A stretch of DNA of 64,000 bases from Chloroflexota bacterium (GTDB lineage Bacteria > Chloroflexota > Anaerolineae > Aggregatilineales > J027), in contig JABFGB010000004.1 in NCBI GenBank assembly GCA_013112715.1, positions 124,001 through 188,000 of the forward strand. The letters run 5' to 3'. This document shows, one piece after another, positions 55,186 through 64,000 of the stretch. A program made the translations under genes and the position numbers. Below the pieces are notes generated by a model. It was not told the DNA's origin and searched no databases. It was given only the letters and a program-made list of their open reading frames with translations. How positions within the stretch are numbered: position 1 is the first letter of the stretch; every line of letters begins with the position of its first letter.

Positions 55186-55299
55186 GCCCTTCCATTATCC
55201 AATACAAAAAACATTAGCGCCTCCTGCCAATGTTTTTATTTTAAATCGGTTTGTATCCAAAATGCTACGAAATCTTTAAATTCGGGGTTTTTACTTCTG

Positions 55300-56487
55300 T
55301 TAGCCAGAAGATAGCTTGTTATTAGTAGTGGCACTACGGTGTTGGGTGATCACTTTTTGATAATCAGCTACGAGATCATCCATAATTGATTTCCATGTGA
55401 GGGCTTGCACTGACCGGCGGGCCTTTTGGCCCATCTCCTTGCGCAGGGTCGGGTTTTCGACTAACTGGCGTACATGGGTAATCATTTGGTTAACGTCATT
55501 CGGTTCAAAGATAAACCCATTCATCCCATTTTCGATCAATTCCGGTACGCCGCCCACGCGACTGCTCACCACTGGCAGTTCGGCGGCCATCGCCTCCGCC
55601 ACGACCAAACCAAATGTTTCGATGGCCGATGGAAAAACAAATATATCGGCGGCAGCATAAGCGGCACTAAGCGCTTCCCCTTTGAGATAACCTGCAAAGG
55701 TGGTCGAGGTTCCTGCCATCAATTGTTCAAGTTTGTCTCGATAAGGGCCATCCCCCACAATGGCTAGATGCGTGTTTGGAATAGCTTCCAAAACAGGGCG
55801 TATTTGTTCAATTTGCTTTTCAGGGGCGACCCGTCCCACAAATAATAGGAGGGTTTTATCCGGATTGCCATTGGTCAATTGACGACGGGTTTCTGCTACA
55901 TCCGCACCGGGGGCGAACACACTGCTATCTACGCCACGTCGCCACAACCCTGTTGGGCCAAAGTTATGCGCCTCAAGCTCATCTTTAATACGCTTGGAGG
56001 TCGCCAGCCGATAATCTGCTTTCTTGTAGAAATAACGGTGTAGACCCCATAGCGGTTTTTCCAAAAAACCGAGTTTATAAAATTTAGCCATTTCCATGAG
56101 ATGGGTGTGGAAGGACATCACAATCGGAATATCCATCTTTTTAGCAAAACGTATGCCCATCAATCCTGCACACCAAGGGTTTGCCAGATGTACCACATTT
56201 GGATTGAACTCTACGAACCGCTGATGAGATTTTCGCATGGGGACGGACATGGTTACTTCGGGGTACATCGGCATGGGTACACCGGGAGTAATGGAGACCA
56301 CCGGAAAGCCATTGTAGCTCTCGACGTGTTTGCCCGGTGAAAAAACGATGGCTTCAGCCCCAATGGAACGCAGATGGTCAAGTGTTAGACAAATAATCGT
56401 GACCACGCCGTCGAGTTTGGGTAAGAATGTTTCGGTAAAAATGGCAACGCGCAGTTGATCGTTAGATAGTTGGGTCGTATCTGACAT
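55300..56487 (-). CDS. Glycosyltransferase family 4 (GT-B)
   Basis: 395 residues. N-terminal acceptor domain: VAIFTETFLPKLDGVVTII, VVHLANPWCAGLMG and MSFHTHLMEMAKFY. C-terminal donor domain: LLLFVGRVAPEKQIEQIRP, LAIVGDGPYRDKLEQL and the E-x7-E motif in AIETFGLVVAEAMAAELPVVSSRVGG. This resembles SQD2/MgtA/PimB-like enzymes that make glycolipids by transferring sugar from a nucleotide donor; the acceptor is not predictable. It precedes nothing in close operon; the TIR gene is 41 nt upstream on the same strand and may be co-transcribed. Confidence 0.93.
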   Translation of the reverse strand: MSDTTQLSNDQLRVAIFTETFLPKLDGVVTIICLTLDHLRSIGAEAIVFSPGKHVESYNGFPVVSITPGVPMPMYPEVTMSVPMRKSHQRFVEFNPNVVHLANPWCAGLMGIRFAKKMDIPIVMSFHTHLMEMAKFYKLGFLEKPLWGLHRYFYKKADYRLATSKRIKDELEAHNFGPTGLWRRGVDSSVFAPGADVAETRRQLTNGNPDKTLLLFVGRVAPEKQIEQIRPVLEAIPNTHLAIVGDGPYRDKLEQLMAGTSTTFAGYLKGEALSAAYAAADIFVFPSAIETFGLVVAEAMAAELPVVSSRVGGVPELIENGMNGFIFEPNDVNQMITHVRQLVENPTLRKEMGQKARRSVQALTWKSIMDDLVADYQKVITQHRSATTNNKLSSG

Positions 56488-56528
56488 TAGAATTCTTTCG
56501 ATGTTTGGTTGAAATGGCGACGATAGGC

Positions 56529-57512
56529 TTAGTAGGTAGTGCTAGACCCTGAAAGCGCCAACGCATAGAGACAGTAACATATACAACACGATAGTATACC
56601 AAGTACGAATACTGCCAGCACTATCTGAGTTGTTTGCGTCTGTTTGCTCCACCACCCCATCAGGCCACTGCTCGATTTTGGAGAAGCTGTATTCCCCATC
56701 GGCATTCCATAAGAAGGCTGGTTGGCGGGTGGAGACTGCTGCACATTACCCATTACGGGTGGTTTGCTGCTGGGTTTCGATTGCAGCATTTCTTTGCCGC
56801 GATTCATCAAATCTGAGAACCCCTGTGCGCTGGCAGGACGCGGAGGCGGTGTATCCTTTAAGATACCGGTGATTTCATCGGCAATCTGGGCGCGGGTATC
56901 GGGGTGCTTGCGTAGTTCCATCAACAAGTAGCGGGCCGATTCAGTATGCTGAGGATCGGCGAGATACTGCTTGAGTTGAAAGACCAATGAAGTTTGAACT
57001 TCGAGGCTCAAATTTTTCGACTCAAGCTGCTGTTGGAATTGGGCCAAAGGCGAAATCGGAGCGGAAGGTGGTTTTGGCAAAGGATCGGGCATGGGGACAG
57101 CGGGTGGCAGGCTTGCCATTGCACCCGACAGACTTTGATACGAATCGAGTCCCCGATTGCGATAATCTACAAACTGGATCCGCTGTAAGGGTTCTGGCAA
57201 CAGGGTTACATTGATGCCATCTCCCAACAAAATCGGCAAAATGCGCTTGTTTAGGCTATGGGCATAGGTATATTCAAGGCGGCAGGGGTCGGAACGCAAA
57301 GAATCTTGGGTTAAGACAAACAAAAAAACATCACAGGCCCGGATTTTGCTGAGAATATTTTCCCACCAATCGTGCCCGCCGATTAATTCTTGGTCAAACC
57401 AAACATCACCCCCTTCGTTATGGGAGACAACCTTCACAATTTGTTTGAGATCTTCGGCAAATAGCCGTACTTTATCACGGTCACGGCTGCTATAGCTAAT
57501 AAATAGTTTCAT
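56529..57512 (-). CDS. TIR-domain protein with C-terminal membrane anchor
   Basis: 327 residues. The TIR domain (about 1-125) has KLFISYSSRDRDKV, VWFDQELIGGHDWWENI, CDVFLFVLTQDSLRSDPCRLEY and KRILPILLGD. Glu80 in CRLEY is at the place of the catalytic Glu of TIR NAD-hydrolysing enzymes. A Pro-rich linker, a helical region (about 160-220) and a Pro/Ser/Met-rich linker follow, then one hydrophobic segment (about 295-318, IVLAVFVLGILSCCICYCLYAL) at the very C-terminus. The protein is therefore probably tail-anchored with TIR in the cytoplasm. It could be an immune effector or a signalling scaffold; no typical defence partner (Thoeris, CBASS) is recognisable. An AAA ATPase gene lies 146 nt upstream behind a terminator. 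Confidence 0.9.
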   Translation of the reverse strand: MKLFISYSSRDRDKVRLFAEDLKQIVKVVSHNEGGDVWFDQELIGGHDWWENILSKIRACDVFLFVLTQDSLRSDPCRLEYTYAHSLNKRILPILLGDGINVTLLPEPLQRIQFVDYRNRGLDSYQSLSGAMASLPPAVPMPDPLPKPPSAPISPLAQFQQQLESKNLSLEVQTSLVFQLKQYLADPQHTESARYLLMELRKHPDTRAQIADEITGILKDTPPPRPASAQGFSDLMNRGKEMLQSKPSSKPPVMGNVQQSPPANQPSYGMPMGNTASPKSSSGLMGWWSKQTQTTQIVLAVFVLGILSCCICYCLYALALSGSSTTY

Positions 57513-57603
57513 AATCGCCCCTCAAGCTATTCAATGTTGAGTCCATTGTAGCACGCATTGACATAGATTATGACTATAGTCGAAGAAGTCTTTAGAGGTC
57601 AAC

Positions 57604-57638
57604 AAACAAAAAAAGGACGGCGGCGAGCTATCCTTTTA
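57604..57638 (-). terminator. Terminator of the AAA ATPase gene
   Basis: On the minus strand AAAAGGA pairs with TCCTTTT (7 bp, 13-nt G/C-rich loop) and continues TTTGTTTGTTG. It lies 21 nt past the stop. Confidence 0.7.
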
Positions 57639-57658
57639 AATATGCAAAGTTGGCAATC

Positions 57659-58957
57659 TTAGAATGAGAAACCGACGCGGGCACGCTTGGTCAAAAAGTC
57701 GTCGCGGGCTTCAATTTGCTCTTGTAAGCGGTCAAAGGATTGTTCAAGCAGTTCCAGCGACAGTTCCTGCAAATCTTCATAGGCCACCTGTGTTAGGGCA
57801 TAGACTGCTACTTCGCGGATAAACGCGCCGGGATAGCCCACCAGTTCATGTGCCATTGTCCGGTGTTCTTCTTTCCACATGGTCCCCAAATACTGCTGCA
57901 ACATGCGTTCTGCATCTTCGCGCTCACGGGTTTCGGGGATAATATAGATGCGGTCAAGGCGTCCGGGGCGTTTCAAGATACGTTCGTCAATGGCCTCTGG
58001 GTAGTTGGTTGTTGCAATCAACAGGGTGCCCTTTTCATTTTCGGCTGATTCTGCGCCATCCAAGACGTTTAAGACCATTGCTTTTTCTTCTTCGTGCAGA
58101 TAGGCGTCCAATTCTTCCAATAAAATCATGGTCGGAACTTTGGAACGGGCTGCAATCGAAAGGGCCTGCTCAATTTTCCAAAAAGATGATCCAGAACGAT
58201 CTGCGCCAGAGACGTAAATGACCAAATATTCGCGTCCCAGTGACCATCTGGCAAGGGCCGAACAGAGCATGGTTTTGCCTGTACCGGGTACGCCCGCCAA
58301 CAGCAATTTGCGAAAGGGTTTCAATTTAAGACGGCGATACACCTCAATGCCGGTGCTAAAGAAGGATTCCACATCCTGCATCAGTTCATTTTTCAACTTG
58401 GCAGGCAGAATTACATCGTCCCATTCAACCGTGGGGACAAATGAGGGCGCACGTCCGCCAATAATCATAACCTGTGAAGTTGGTGACAAAGCACTTGCCA
58501 ACCGCACACATTCATTGGCAAAGGCCAGCCATGTCGGTAGGAAGGCTTCAGGAATGCAGGCGACACTGACCACATGTCCATCGTCGGTGAAATAGGAGGC
58601 CATCACCAGTGTTTCGACTGGGCTACCCCCCTCTTCAACCGGGTCAAACGTATAGATAAAGGCGCCAGTTTTTTCGGTCAATTTGCCGGTATGCAGAGAC
58701 GCGGCTGCGATGCTGACCACGACGGAACACTCAATCGGTTGTGTTCCGCGAAAATGATAACCACCCTGCAAATTCATGGATCTGTCAAAATCTTTAAGGG
58801 CCTCTTGTTGGAGGCATGAATCGGGAATCAGAAGCGTGATTAACTGCTCGTTAGGCCGCTTCTCGATCCATTCCTTATCAATCCAACGCCCCATGACTTC
58901 GATTTTTAAGGTCTGGCTGTTATCCAACGCTTCCCCATATTCATTATAGTAAGGCAT
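57659..58957 (-). CDS. AAA+ ATPase with unassigned N-terminal domain
   Basis: 432 residues. The first 180 or so form an unassigned alpha/beta domain. The classical AAA module follows: Walker A LLLAGVPGTGKTMLC near 215, Walker B MILLEELDAYL near 270 with Glu in place of the first Asp, sensor 1 LLIATTNYPEAID, and the Arg-finger region RILKRPGRLDRIYII. This resembles CDC48/FtsH-like remodelling ATPases without a protease domain. The N-terminal domain probably selects the substrate. A TIR gene lies downstream on the same strand but is separated by a terminator. Confidence 0.9.
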   Translation of the reverse strand: MPYYNEYGEALDNSQTLKIEVMGRWIDKEWIEKRPNEQLITLLIPDSCLQQEALKDFDRSMNLQGGYHFRGTQPIECSVVVSIAAASLHTGKLTEKTGAFIYTFDPVEEGGSPVETLVMASYFTDDGHVVSVACIPEAFLPTWLAFANECVRLASALSPTSQVMIIGGRAPSFVPTVEWDDVILPAKLKNELMQDVESFFSTGIEVYRRLKLKPFRKLLLAGVPGTGKTMLCSALARWSLGREYLVIYVSGADRSGSSFWKIEQALSIAARSKVPTMILLEELDAYLHEEEKAMVLNVLDGAESAENEKGTLLIATTNYPEAIDERILKRPGRLDRIYIIPETREREDAERMLQQYLGTMWKEEHRTMAHELVGYPGAFIREVAVYALTQVAYEDLQELSLELLEQSFDRLQEQIEARDDFLTKRARVGFSF

Positions 58958-59055
58958 TTAAATGACTCAATCCCTATGTGACTATACCAGTTGACATTGT
59001 AGCAGAATGTCTATCTAAATTCCGTAATCAATTTTTGCACATAAAGGGGAATTTT

Positions 59056-59106
59056 TATAAAAACAAAGAGGTGTTCCCACATCTATTTATATGCGTAAAC
59101 ACCTCT
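59056..59106 (-). terminator. Terminator of the TetR-ABC exporter operon
   Basis: On the minus strand AGAGGTGTT pairs with AACACCTCT (9 bp, perfect; + strand 59098-59106 and 59067-59075), followed by TTGTTTTTATAAAAATT. It lies 15 nt past the exporter stop. Confidence 0.85.
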
Positions 59107-59121
59107 AAATGCAAGCATAAG

Positions 59122-61026
59122 TTATGGTTGGGCAATGCTGGGGGCGGGTTCTTCGGTTTCTTCTTGGCGGAATTGGCTCATATACAACTCATAGTATGCG
59201 CCGCGATGTTCCAACAACTCCCGATGGGTGCCCCGTTCGATGATTTCGCCGTCTTTTATCATCAGCACGACATCGGCATTACGAATGGTGCTGAGACGAT
59301 GGGCAATCACAAAACTGGTACGACCCGCCAGCAAATTCTCGAACGCTCTTTGAATGAGCCGCTCGGTACGGGTGTCTACACTGGAGGTCGCTTCATCCAA
59401 AATCAGGATATGGGGATTCATCAAGGCCACTCGCGCGATGGCAATCAATTGGCGCTGCCCCTGACTTAACCCGCTGCCCCGTTCACCCAAAACGGTTTGA
59501 TACCCCTGCGGCAATCGCTCGATAAACGAATCGGCCTCTACCATCTTGGCGGCGGTGATGACCTCCTCATCCGTAGCCTCCAAGTGCCCATAACGAATGT
59601 TCTCCATGACGCTTTCGGAAAATAGAAAGGTGTCTTGTAGTACAATCCCGATTTGTTGGCGGATGCTTGCCATTGTTACATCGCGCACATCATAACCATC
59701 TATCAAAACCGCGCCATCGGTGACATCATAAAAACGTGGCAGCAGATTGATAATGGTCGTTTTGCCCGCCCCCGTTGGCCCAACGATGGCGACCATCTGC
59801 CCCGGTTCAACCGTGAAGTTAACCCCTTTCAAAACAGGCTGGCCTTTTTCATATTCGGCCCGCACATTTCGAAACTCGACCTTTCCGGTGATGGCGGGAA
59901 TCGTCTGGGCGTTCGGCTTGTCTTCAATTTCAATCGGCTCATCCAACAGTTCAAAAATGCGTTCCCCGCCCGCGATGGCACTTTGGATATTTGTCCACAG
60001 CACGGCGATTTGCTGGACGGGTTGATTAAAGCGTTGGACGTATTGTAGGAACATGATAATCGTTCCCACTGAGATGACCGAGGTGCCCAAAAGAGGCTCA
60101 TTACGGAGCACCGAAAACCCACCAACCAAGACCACGATTGCCACCGCGACATAACCCAATGCTTCCAACATCGGGTTTAAGGCACTGGTAAAGGTCGCTG
60201 CCCGAATATTGGCATCCCGATTGGCAGCATTGACACGCTTAAACTGCTCGATGGTGGCGTTTTCACGGTTGAATGCTTGGACTTCACGTGCGCCAGCGAT
60301 GCTCTGTTGCAGGTCGGCGTTGACGCTCCCCATTTCCTGCCGACTCTTGCGGAAGGCTTTTCGGGCTTGGTTAGAGAAATAGGCGGTTGCGACGAACATA
60401 ACAGGCACGACGGAGAGACTCACCAGCGCATAGGGGACATTGGCCCGCAGCATCTTGATACCGATCCAGATAATCAACAACGTCCCGCTGATGACACTCA
60501 TCAAAGCGAAACTGAGCGCTTGATTGATGGTGTCGGTGTCATTGGTGAGGCGGCTCATAATGTTACCGACCTCATGTTTGCTATAGTAGTTCAGGGGTAG
60601 GCGATGGATTTTGTTAAACAAATCCTTTCGCATATGGCGCAGGGCGTGGTTGCCTGACCAACGCATGGCAAAAAACGCCGCCCCTTGCATCACTGATGCC
60701 GCCACGAATAACCCTAAGAGCAGCACGGATAACCCACCTAGACCGCTGATTTTGTTGGCTTTTGATAGGGTGGCGACATTGGCATCGGTATACCAGCAGG
60801 CATCATTGTTGGGTAGGAGATAACAGTCAACCGCTTGACCAATCAGGTCGGGAGATGTCACCTGCGCCCACGTGGACAGAAAAACGAGGACGAGGGCCGC
60901 CACACCACCCTGCCAATGACGACTGAAATAATAACCAAAGCGCCGTAAGGTTGCCCACAAATTACGGGGTTTGAGTTGCTCGTTGCCCATAATACGACGA
61001 GCGCCATCCAAGCCTCCCATCATCAT
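59122..61026 (-). CDS. ABC exporter subunit (canonical ATPase site)
   Basis: 634 residues: six-helix exporter domain (about 40-360) followed by a nucleotide-binding domain. Walker A is GPTGAGKTTIIN, the signature is LSQGQ instead of LSGGQ, and Walker B is LILDEATSSVD with the catalytic Glu. The partner gene upstream has the complementary pattern, so the two form a heterodimer with one degenerate site, like TM287/288 or LmrCD. It overlaps the partner by 4 nt (ATGA). Three tandem ATG codons open the frame. It probably exports a lipid or drug-like compound. Confidence 0.95.
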   Translation of the reverse strand: MMMGGLDGARRIMGNEQLKPRNLWATLRRFGYYFSRHWQGGVAALVLVFLSTWAQVTSPDLIGQAVDCYLLPNNDACWYTDANVATLSKANKISGLGGLSVLLLGLFVAASVMQGAAFFAMRWSGNHALRHMRKDLFNKIHRLPLNYYSKHEVGNIMSRLTNDTDTINQALSFALMSVISGTLLIIWIGIKMLRANVPYALVSLSVVPVMFVATAYFSNQARKAFRKSRQEMGSVNADLQQSIAGAREVQAFNRENATIEQFKRVNAANRDANIRAATFTSALNPMLEALGYVAVAIVVLVGGFSVLRNEPLLGTSVISVGTIIMFLQYVQRFNQPVQQIAVLWTNIQSAIAGGERIFELLDEPIEIEDKPNAQTIPAITGKVEFRNVRAEYEKGQPVLKGVNFTVEPGQMVAIVGPTGAGKTTIINLLPRFYDVTDGAVLIDGYDVRDVTMASIRQQIGIVLQDTFLFSESVMENIRYGHLEATDEEVITAAKMVEADSFIERLPQGYQTVLGERGSGLSQGQRQLIAIARVALMNPHILILDEATSSVDTRTERLIQRAFENLLAGRTSFVIAHRLSTIRNADVVLMIKDGEIIERGTHRELLEHRGAYYELYMSQFRQEETEEPAPSIAQP

Positions 61027-62960
61027 AATGTTATCTGTGCCTCCTGTGCCGCTGCTTCGTCGAGTTCAACGTCTCCAACCAGTTGTGAATGATAGATTTC
61101 GGCGTAGATGGGACTGGTTTCCATCAGTTCGGCATGAGTACCCTCTGCCACGACGCTGCCCTTGTCCAAAACCAGAATCTTGTCGGCGTTTAAAACCGTC
61201 GTGATACGCTGGGCGATCACAAAGCTGGTGCGACCTTTCATCAAGCGATCCAGCGCTTTTTGGATATGATATTCGGTCATCAAATCCACACTGCTAGTTG
61301 AGTCATCCAAAATGAGCAAGCTGGGATTGAGCAGCAGGGCACGCGCAATCGCCACCCGTTGTTTTTGACCACCGGAAAGCGTCGTACCGCGTTCACCCAC
61401 TTCGGTGTCATACCCTTCCGGGAAACTCATAATAAAATCATGAGCAGCGGCGGCTTTGGCGGCTTCTATCACCTGTTCTAAGGAAGCATGGGGTCGCCCA
61501 AACGCAATATTATCCCGAATTGTGCCGCTGAACAGATTGGTTTCCTGCAACACAATGCCGATTTGCGAACGCAGGCTGTCGAGCGTAACATCGCGTACAT
61601 CATGTCCATCAATCAACACTGTCCCCTCACTGGCATCATAGAAACGTGGAATCAAGTTGATGATGGTAGTCTTACCGCTACCTGTCGCCCCCAACAGCGC
61701 CACCGTCTGGCCCGGCTCGGCACTAAAGCTCACTTTACGCAGCACAGGTTCGCCCGAATGGAAGTAACGGAAGGTCACGTCGCGGAACTCGACTTTGCCA
61801 CGAATATCCGGTAGTTCAATCGCATCAGGCTTGTTTTTGATGTCACTGTCGGTATCCAGAATATCAAAAATACGGTCTGCAGATGCCCCGGCCTGTGCCA
61901 TTAAGGAGATGATGAATCCCAATTGACCCAGCGGGAAAAAGATATAGATGACGTATAGGCTGAATTTCTGATATTCGCCTAAATTCAGCGTGCCACCCAA
62001 GATTTGCCGTCCGGCGAAATACAGTATGGCAACCTGCCCCACCTGCGCGATCAGGAAGATCACCGGGAACAGCACCGAAAACGTGCGGGCCACTTTCATA
62101 CCCTGATCGAACAAGTCATCAGTGGCGACATCAAAGCGTTTTTGCTCCAATGCCTCTCGATTAAATGCCTTCACGACTTTGACACCTGCCATATTTTCTT
62201 GCAGGATGGTATTGAGACGGGACAGCTTGATTTGAAATTCGACAAATAGGGGCTGGCTGATTTTGCCAAACAGCATAAATACAACCAAAGCGACTGGCAG
62301 AATCGGCAGTACAACAAGGGTCAGCTTGAAGTTCGTCAGCAGCAAAATGATGATTGTGCCGATCAGCAAAATGAGTGCTTGGGCTGTTAATACCAAACCC
62401 TGCGCGATAAACAAACGCACTTTCTCCACGTCATCCGTAGCACGAATCATCAACTGCCCGGTCTGGTTCTGATCATAGTAACTGAACGATAGGCGTTGAA
62501 TTTTGCTGAAAATCTCATTACGGAAGTCGAACGCGACCCCTTGTGAGGTTTTTTCTGCCATATAGGCTTGGACAAATGAAAACAACCCGCGTGTGGCCGC
62601 GAACACAACGATAAATAGACCCGCTGCTAGGAGGGCGTTTTCCGCTCCACTTTGATAATCTCGTAGCTGACTAATGGTTTCCCCTGCTTGTTGTGCGGCA
62701 GGGGCTTGGGCTTCAGCTGGCAATTCCAAAATGCGATCCGCCATGAGTTTGTTCGTAATGGCATCGGTCATATTTTCGACCAACTGTGGCACAGCCAACT
62801 GTGCCAACGATGCAATCAACAATGCGCCATAAGCGATGAGTGTGGAACGACGTTGTTTAGCCAGATAGCGAATGGCACGCCCCAAACTGCCTCGGCTTGC
62901 CTTTGACGAGTCGCCCCCCCGACGACTCCCTCCCCAATTTTGTGCTGCTTGCCCTTGCAA
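61023..62960 (-). CDS. ABC exporter subunit (degenerate Walker B)
   Basis: 645 residues from a TTG codon with GGAG 8 nt upstream. It has an exporter membrane domain (about 35-370) and a nucleotide-binding domain with Walker A GATGSGKTTIIN, signature LSGGQ and Walker B LILDDSTSSVD, where Asp replaces the catalytic Glu. This is the mark of the degenerate half in heterodimeric exporters. It lies between the TetR regulator (30 nt upstream) and its partner (4-nt overlap). Confidence 0.95.
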   Translation of the reverse strand: MQGQAAQNWGGSRRGGDSSKASRGSLGRAIRYLAKQRRSTLIAYGALLIASLAQLAVPQLVENMTDAITNKLMADRILELPAEAQAPAAQQAGETISQLRDYQSGAENALLAAGLFIVVFAATRGLFSFVQAYMAEKTSQGVAFDFRNEIFSKIQRLSFSYYDQNQTGQLMIRATDDVEKVRLFIAQGLVLTAQALILLIGTIIILLLTNFKLTLVVLPILPVALVVFMLFGKISQPLFVEFQIKLSRLNTILQENMAGVKVVKAFNREALEQKRFDVATDDLFDQGMKVARTFSVLFPVIFLIAQVGQVAILYFAGRQILGGTLNLGEYQKFSLYVIYIFFPLGQLGFIISLMAQAGASADRIFDILDTDSDIKNKPDAIELPDIRGKVEFRDVTFRYFHSGEPVLRKVSFSAEPGQTVALLGATGSGKTTIINLIPRFYDASEGTVLIDGHDVRDVTLDSLRSQIGIVLQETNLFSGTIRDNIAFGRPHASLEQVIEAAKAAAAHDFIMSFPEGYDTEVGERGTTLSGGQKQRVAIARALLLNPSLLILDDSTSSVDLMTEYHIQKALDRLMKGRTSFVIAQRITTVLNADKILVLDKGSVVAEGTHAELMETSPIYAEIYHSQLVGDVELDEAAAQEAQITL

Positions 62961-62990
62961 TTTGTTTTCTCCTCGGCTGGGCTATGGTTA

Positions 62991-63590
62991 TTAAGAACGT
63001 GGGGTGATCCCACGCAGGTAAAGTTGAATGACATGTTCAGCCATCTGAGCCGTTTCTTCTTCTGTCCAATTGGCCCGTTCTGGCATATGATGTTCGCTGA
63101 CGGACCCCTGTAACACAAACATAGCGCTGACCGCGAGCGGAGTTGGCAAAGTTGCTACGATTTCCCCGTTTTGTTTCGCGGTTTCGACGAGGGCATAGAG
63201 ACGGTTGCGGAGACGTTCTTGGTGTTCATTAAAAAGCGGACTGGCCTTGAGAATGGGAAAGATCAAGCCGAAATTCGCCATTCCCCCTTTGGCAATATGC
63301 CGCCGTTGCAGCATCATGCGCATGATGGTCTCAATACGTTCTAGGGCTGTACCTTGCAGCGGAGCATCAAATAGTGCCTCGATTTCTTCATGTCCTTGCA
63401 GCACTACTTTCACCAAGAGTTCATCTTTGCTGGCGAAATGTTGATATAGGGTTGGTTTCGAGACACCCACTGCCTCGGCCAGTTCATCCATATTGAAATT
63501 GACAAAACCGCGTTCGTACATTAGGTCACTGGCGACTTTTAAAATCTCGATCTCGCGCTGCCGTTTGGCCCGTTCTTTATAAGACACCAC
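62991..63590 (-). CDS. TetR-family repressor of the ABC exporter operon
   Basis: 199 residues from tandem GTG codons (63590 or 63587), with AGAGG upstream. The HTH reads ILKVASDLMYERGFVNFNMDELAEAVGVSKPTLYQHFASKDELL, the standard TetR pattern. The ligand domain is alpha-helical and unassigned. It is the first gene of the operon with the two exporter subunits and probably represses it until a ligand binds. An imperfect 35-bp palindrome lies just upstream of its start. Confidence 0.94.
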   Translation of the reverse strand: MVSYKERAKRQREIEILKVASDLMYERGFVNFNMDELAEAVGVSKPTLYQHFASKDELLVKVVLQGHEEIEALFDAPLQGTALERIETIMRMMLQRRHIAKGGMANFGLIFPILKASPLFNEHQERLRNRLYALVETAKQNGEIVATLPTPLAVSAMFVLQGSVSEHHMPERANWTEEETAQMAEHVIQLYLRGITPRS

Positions 63591-63609
63591 ACTGCCTCTG
63601 GAAATAATT

Positions 63610-63644
63610 TTTACTGGAGAGTAGAATTTCTACTACTCAGTAAA
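63610..63644. promoter_or_regulatory. Candidate TetR operator
   Basis: Odd-centred imperfect palindrome (14 of 17 arm positions match): TTTACTGAGTAGTAGAA against TTTACTGGAGAGTAGAA around position 63627. It starts 20 nt upstream of the tetR start, where autoregulatory operators usually lie. Confidence 0.6.
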
Positions 63645-63728
63645 TTTTATTGTCGAATAAGTTTAGTTGTCAAGAGGGGCATTCTGTCACTTTTCACGAA
63701 GCGGTCACTCGAAACCAATCCATTTCTA

Positions 63729-63741
63729 ACACGTATCGTGT
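63729..63741. promoter_or_regulatory. 13-bp palindrome before the divergent ABC exporter gene
   Basis: ACACG-TAT-CGTGT, perfect 5-bp arms, 47 nt before the ATG at 63788. It differs from the TetR operator candidate, so another regulator would bind it, if any. Confidence 0.3.
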
Positions 63742-63787
63742 AATGTTAAACATCGAAGATTCTGTACTTTGAGGACATCCAAATTTT

Positions 63788-64000
63788 ATGACCTCCACAC
63801 CTGAAACTCAGGCCAAATCATCCGAAAAATTCTCGGAAGTCGTGCGCTCGGTCAGTTGGCGCAGGCTACTAAGTTATCTCCGACCACACGGGGGGCGCAT
63901 GGTGATTGTGCTTATCACCCTTGCCATCACTAGTGTCATCAACGTTGGCTTTCCATTGGTGATTGTGCGCCTGCTAACTTCAGTTTTGAACGATGCCAGC
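63788..64000 (+). CDS. ABC exporter, N-terminal part (cut by window edge)
   Basis: 71 codons are visible from the ATG at 63788 and the frame is open to the edge. A polar N-terminus of about 25 residues is followed by WRRLLSYLRPHGGRM and the hydrophobic VIVLITLAITSVINVGFPLVIV with VRLLTSVL after it. This is the start of a type IV exporter membrane domain, as in the two exporters on the other strand. It is divergent from the TetR gene and may share its control. A ribosome-binding site is not obvious. Confidence 0.75.
   Translation, partial: MTSTPETQAKSSEKFSEVVRSVSWRRLLSYLRPHGGRMVIVLITLAITSVINVGFPLVIVRLLTSVLNDAS

Noticed and set aside
55294..55310. Terminator of the glycosyltransferase gene
   Set aside because: The 6-bp stem overlaps the coding end and is followed by an A-run, not a T-run, in the gene's direction.
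53594..58957. A complete known antiphage system
   Set aside because: TIR, AAA and TPR proteins are present, but no Thoeris, CBASS, Avs or Gabija partner or nuclease could be recognised and terminators split the genes.

Overview
The window looks like chromosomal DNA of a Chloroflexota bacterium, probably close to Anaerolineae. This is inferred from gene style, not from a search: eukaryotic-type Ser/Thr kinases fused to AAA/STAND ATPases, TPRs and WD40 propellers; DUF11/CSLREA surface proteins with Thr/Pro-rich linkers; a coaE-acetyltransferase fusion; a fused 2-oxoacid dehydrogenase E1; recX next to RNase Y. I see no rRNA, tRNA, CRISPR array, transposase or phage gene. Genes are densely packed, with 1-30 nt overlaps and many stem-loop terminators.

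Layout. 1-2519: two-component operon (NarL-type regulator, then a multi-GAF sensor cut by the left edge). 2653-5562: lutABC lactate oxidation operon closed by a clear terminator. 5706-6200: small membrane-anchored SH3-like protein. 6197-11778: sugar uptake unit (LacI-type repressor, binding protein, two permeases, no ATPase); the MalF-like permease carries an N-terminal PDZ domain, and the repressor promoter holds two perfect operators. 11857-17778: kinase-nSTAND-TM-WD40 giant followed by an exported SH3/FecR-like protein. 17752-21045: beta-helix/DUF11 surface protein ending in an LPATG sorting signal. 21193-25885: metallophosphoesterase and an exported PQQ-type sugar dehydrogenase with internal repeats.

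25939-31490: CoA-binding protein, AIM24 protein, orphan TadA/CpaF ATPase, a degenerate histidine kinase fused to a LuxR domain, and a fused E1. 31637-33988: exported subtilase with five GFSVTGL heptads. 34361-37687: kinase-AAA-TPR protein. 37964-39496: coaE-GNAT and a small membrane protein. 39567-42405: ECF sigma factor with a membrane WD40 protein as probable anti-sigma factor. 42609-53329: housekeeping block (cmk, comEC, rny, recX, SDR, surE, beta-CASP nuclease, RNase D), rich in RNA-processing enzymes. 53594-58957: 66-residue exported peptide, TPR protein, glycosyltransferase, tail-anchored TIR protein, AAA ATPase. 59122-64000: TetR regulator with a heterodimeric ABC exporter and a divergent ABC exporter cut by the right edge.

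The most unusual content is sensory and cell-surface: the PDZ-permease fusion, the LuxR pseudokinase, the sigma/WD40 pair, the heptad subtilase that shares a C-terminal domain with the sugar dehydrogenase, and the short exported Gly/Cys-tailed peptide behind a structured leader.
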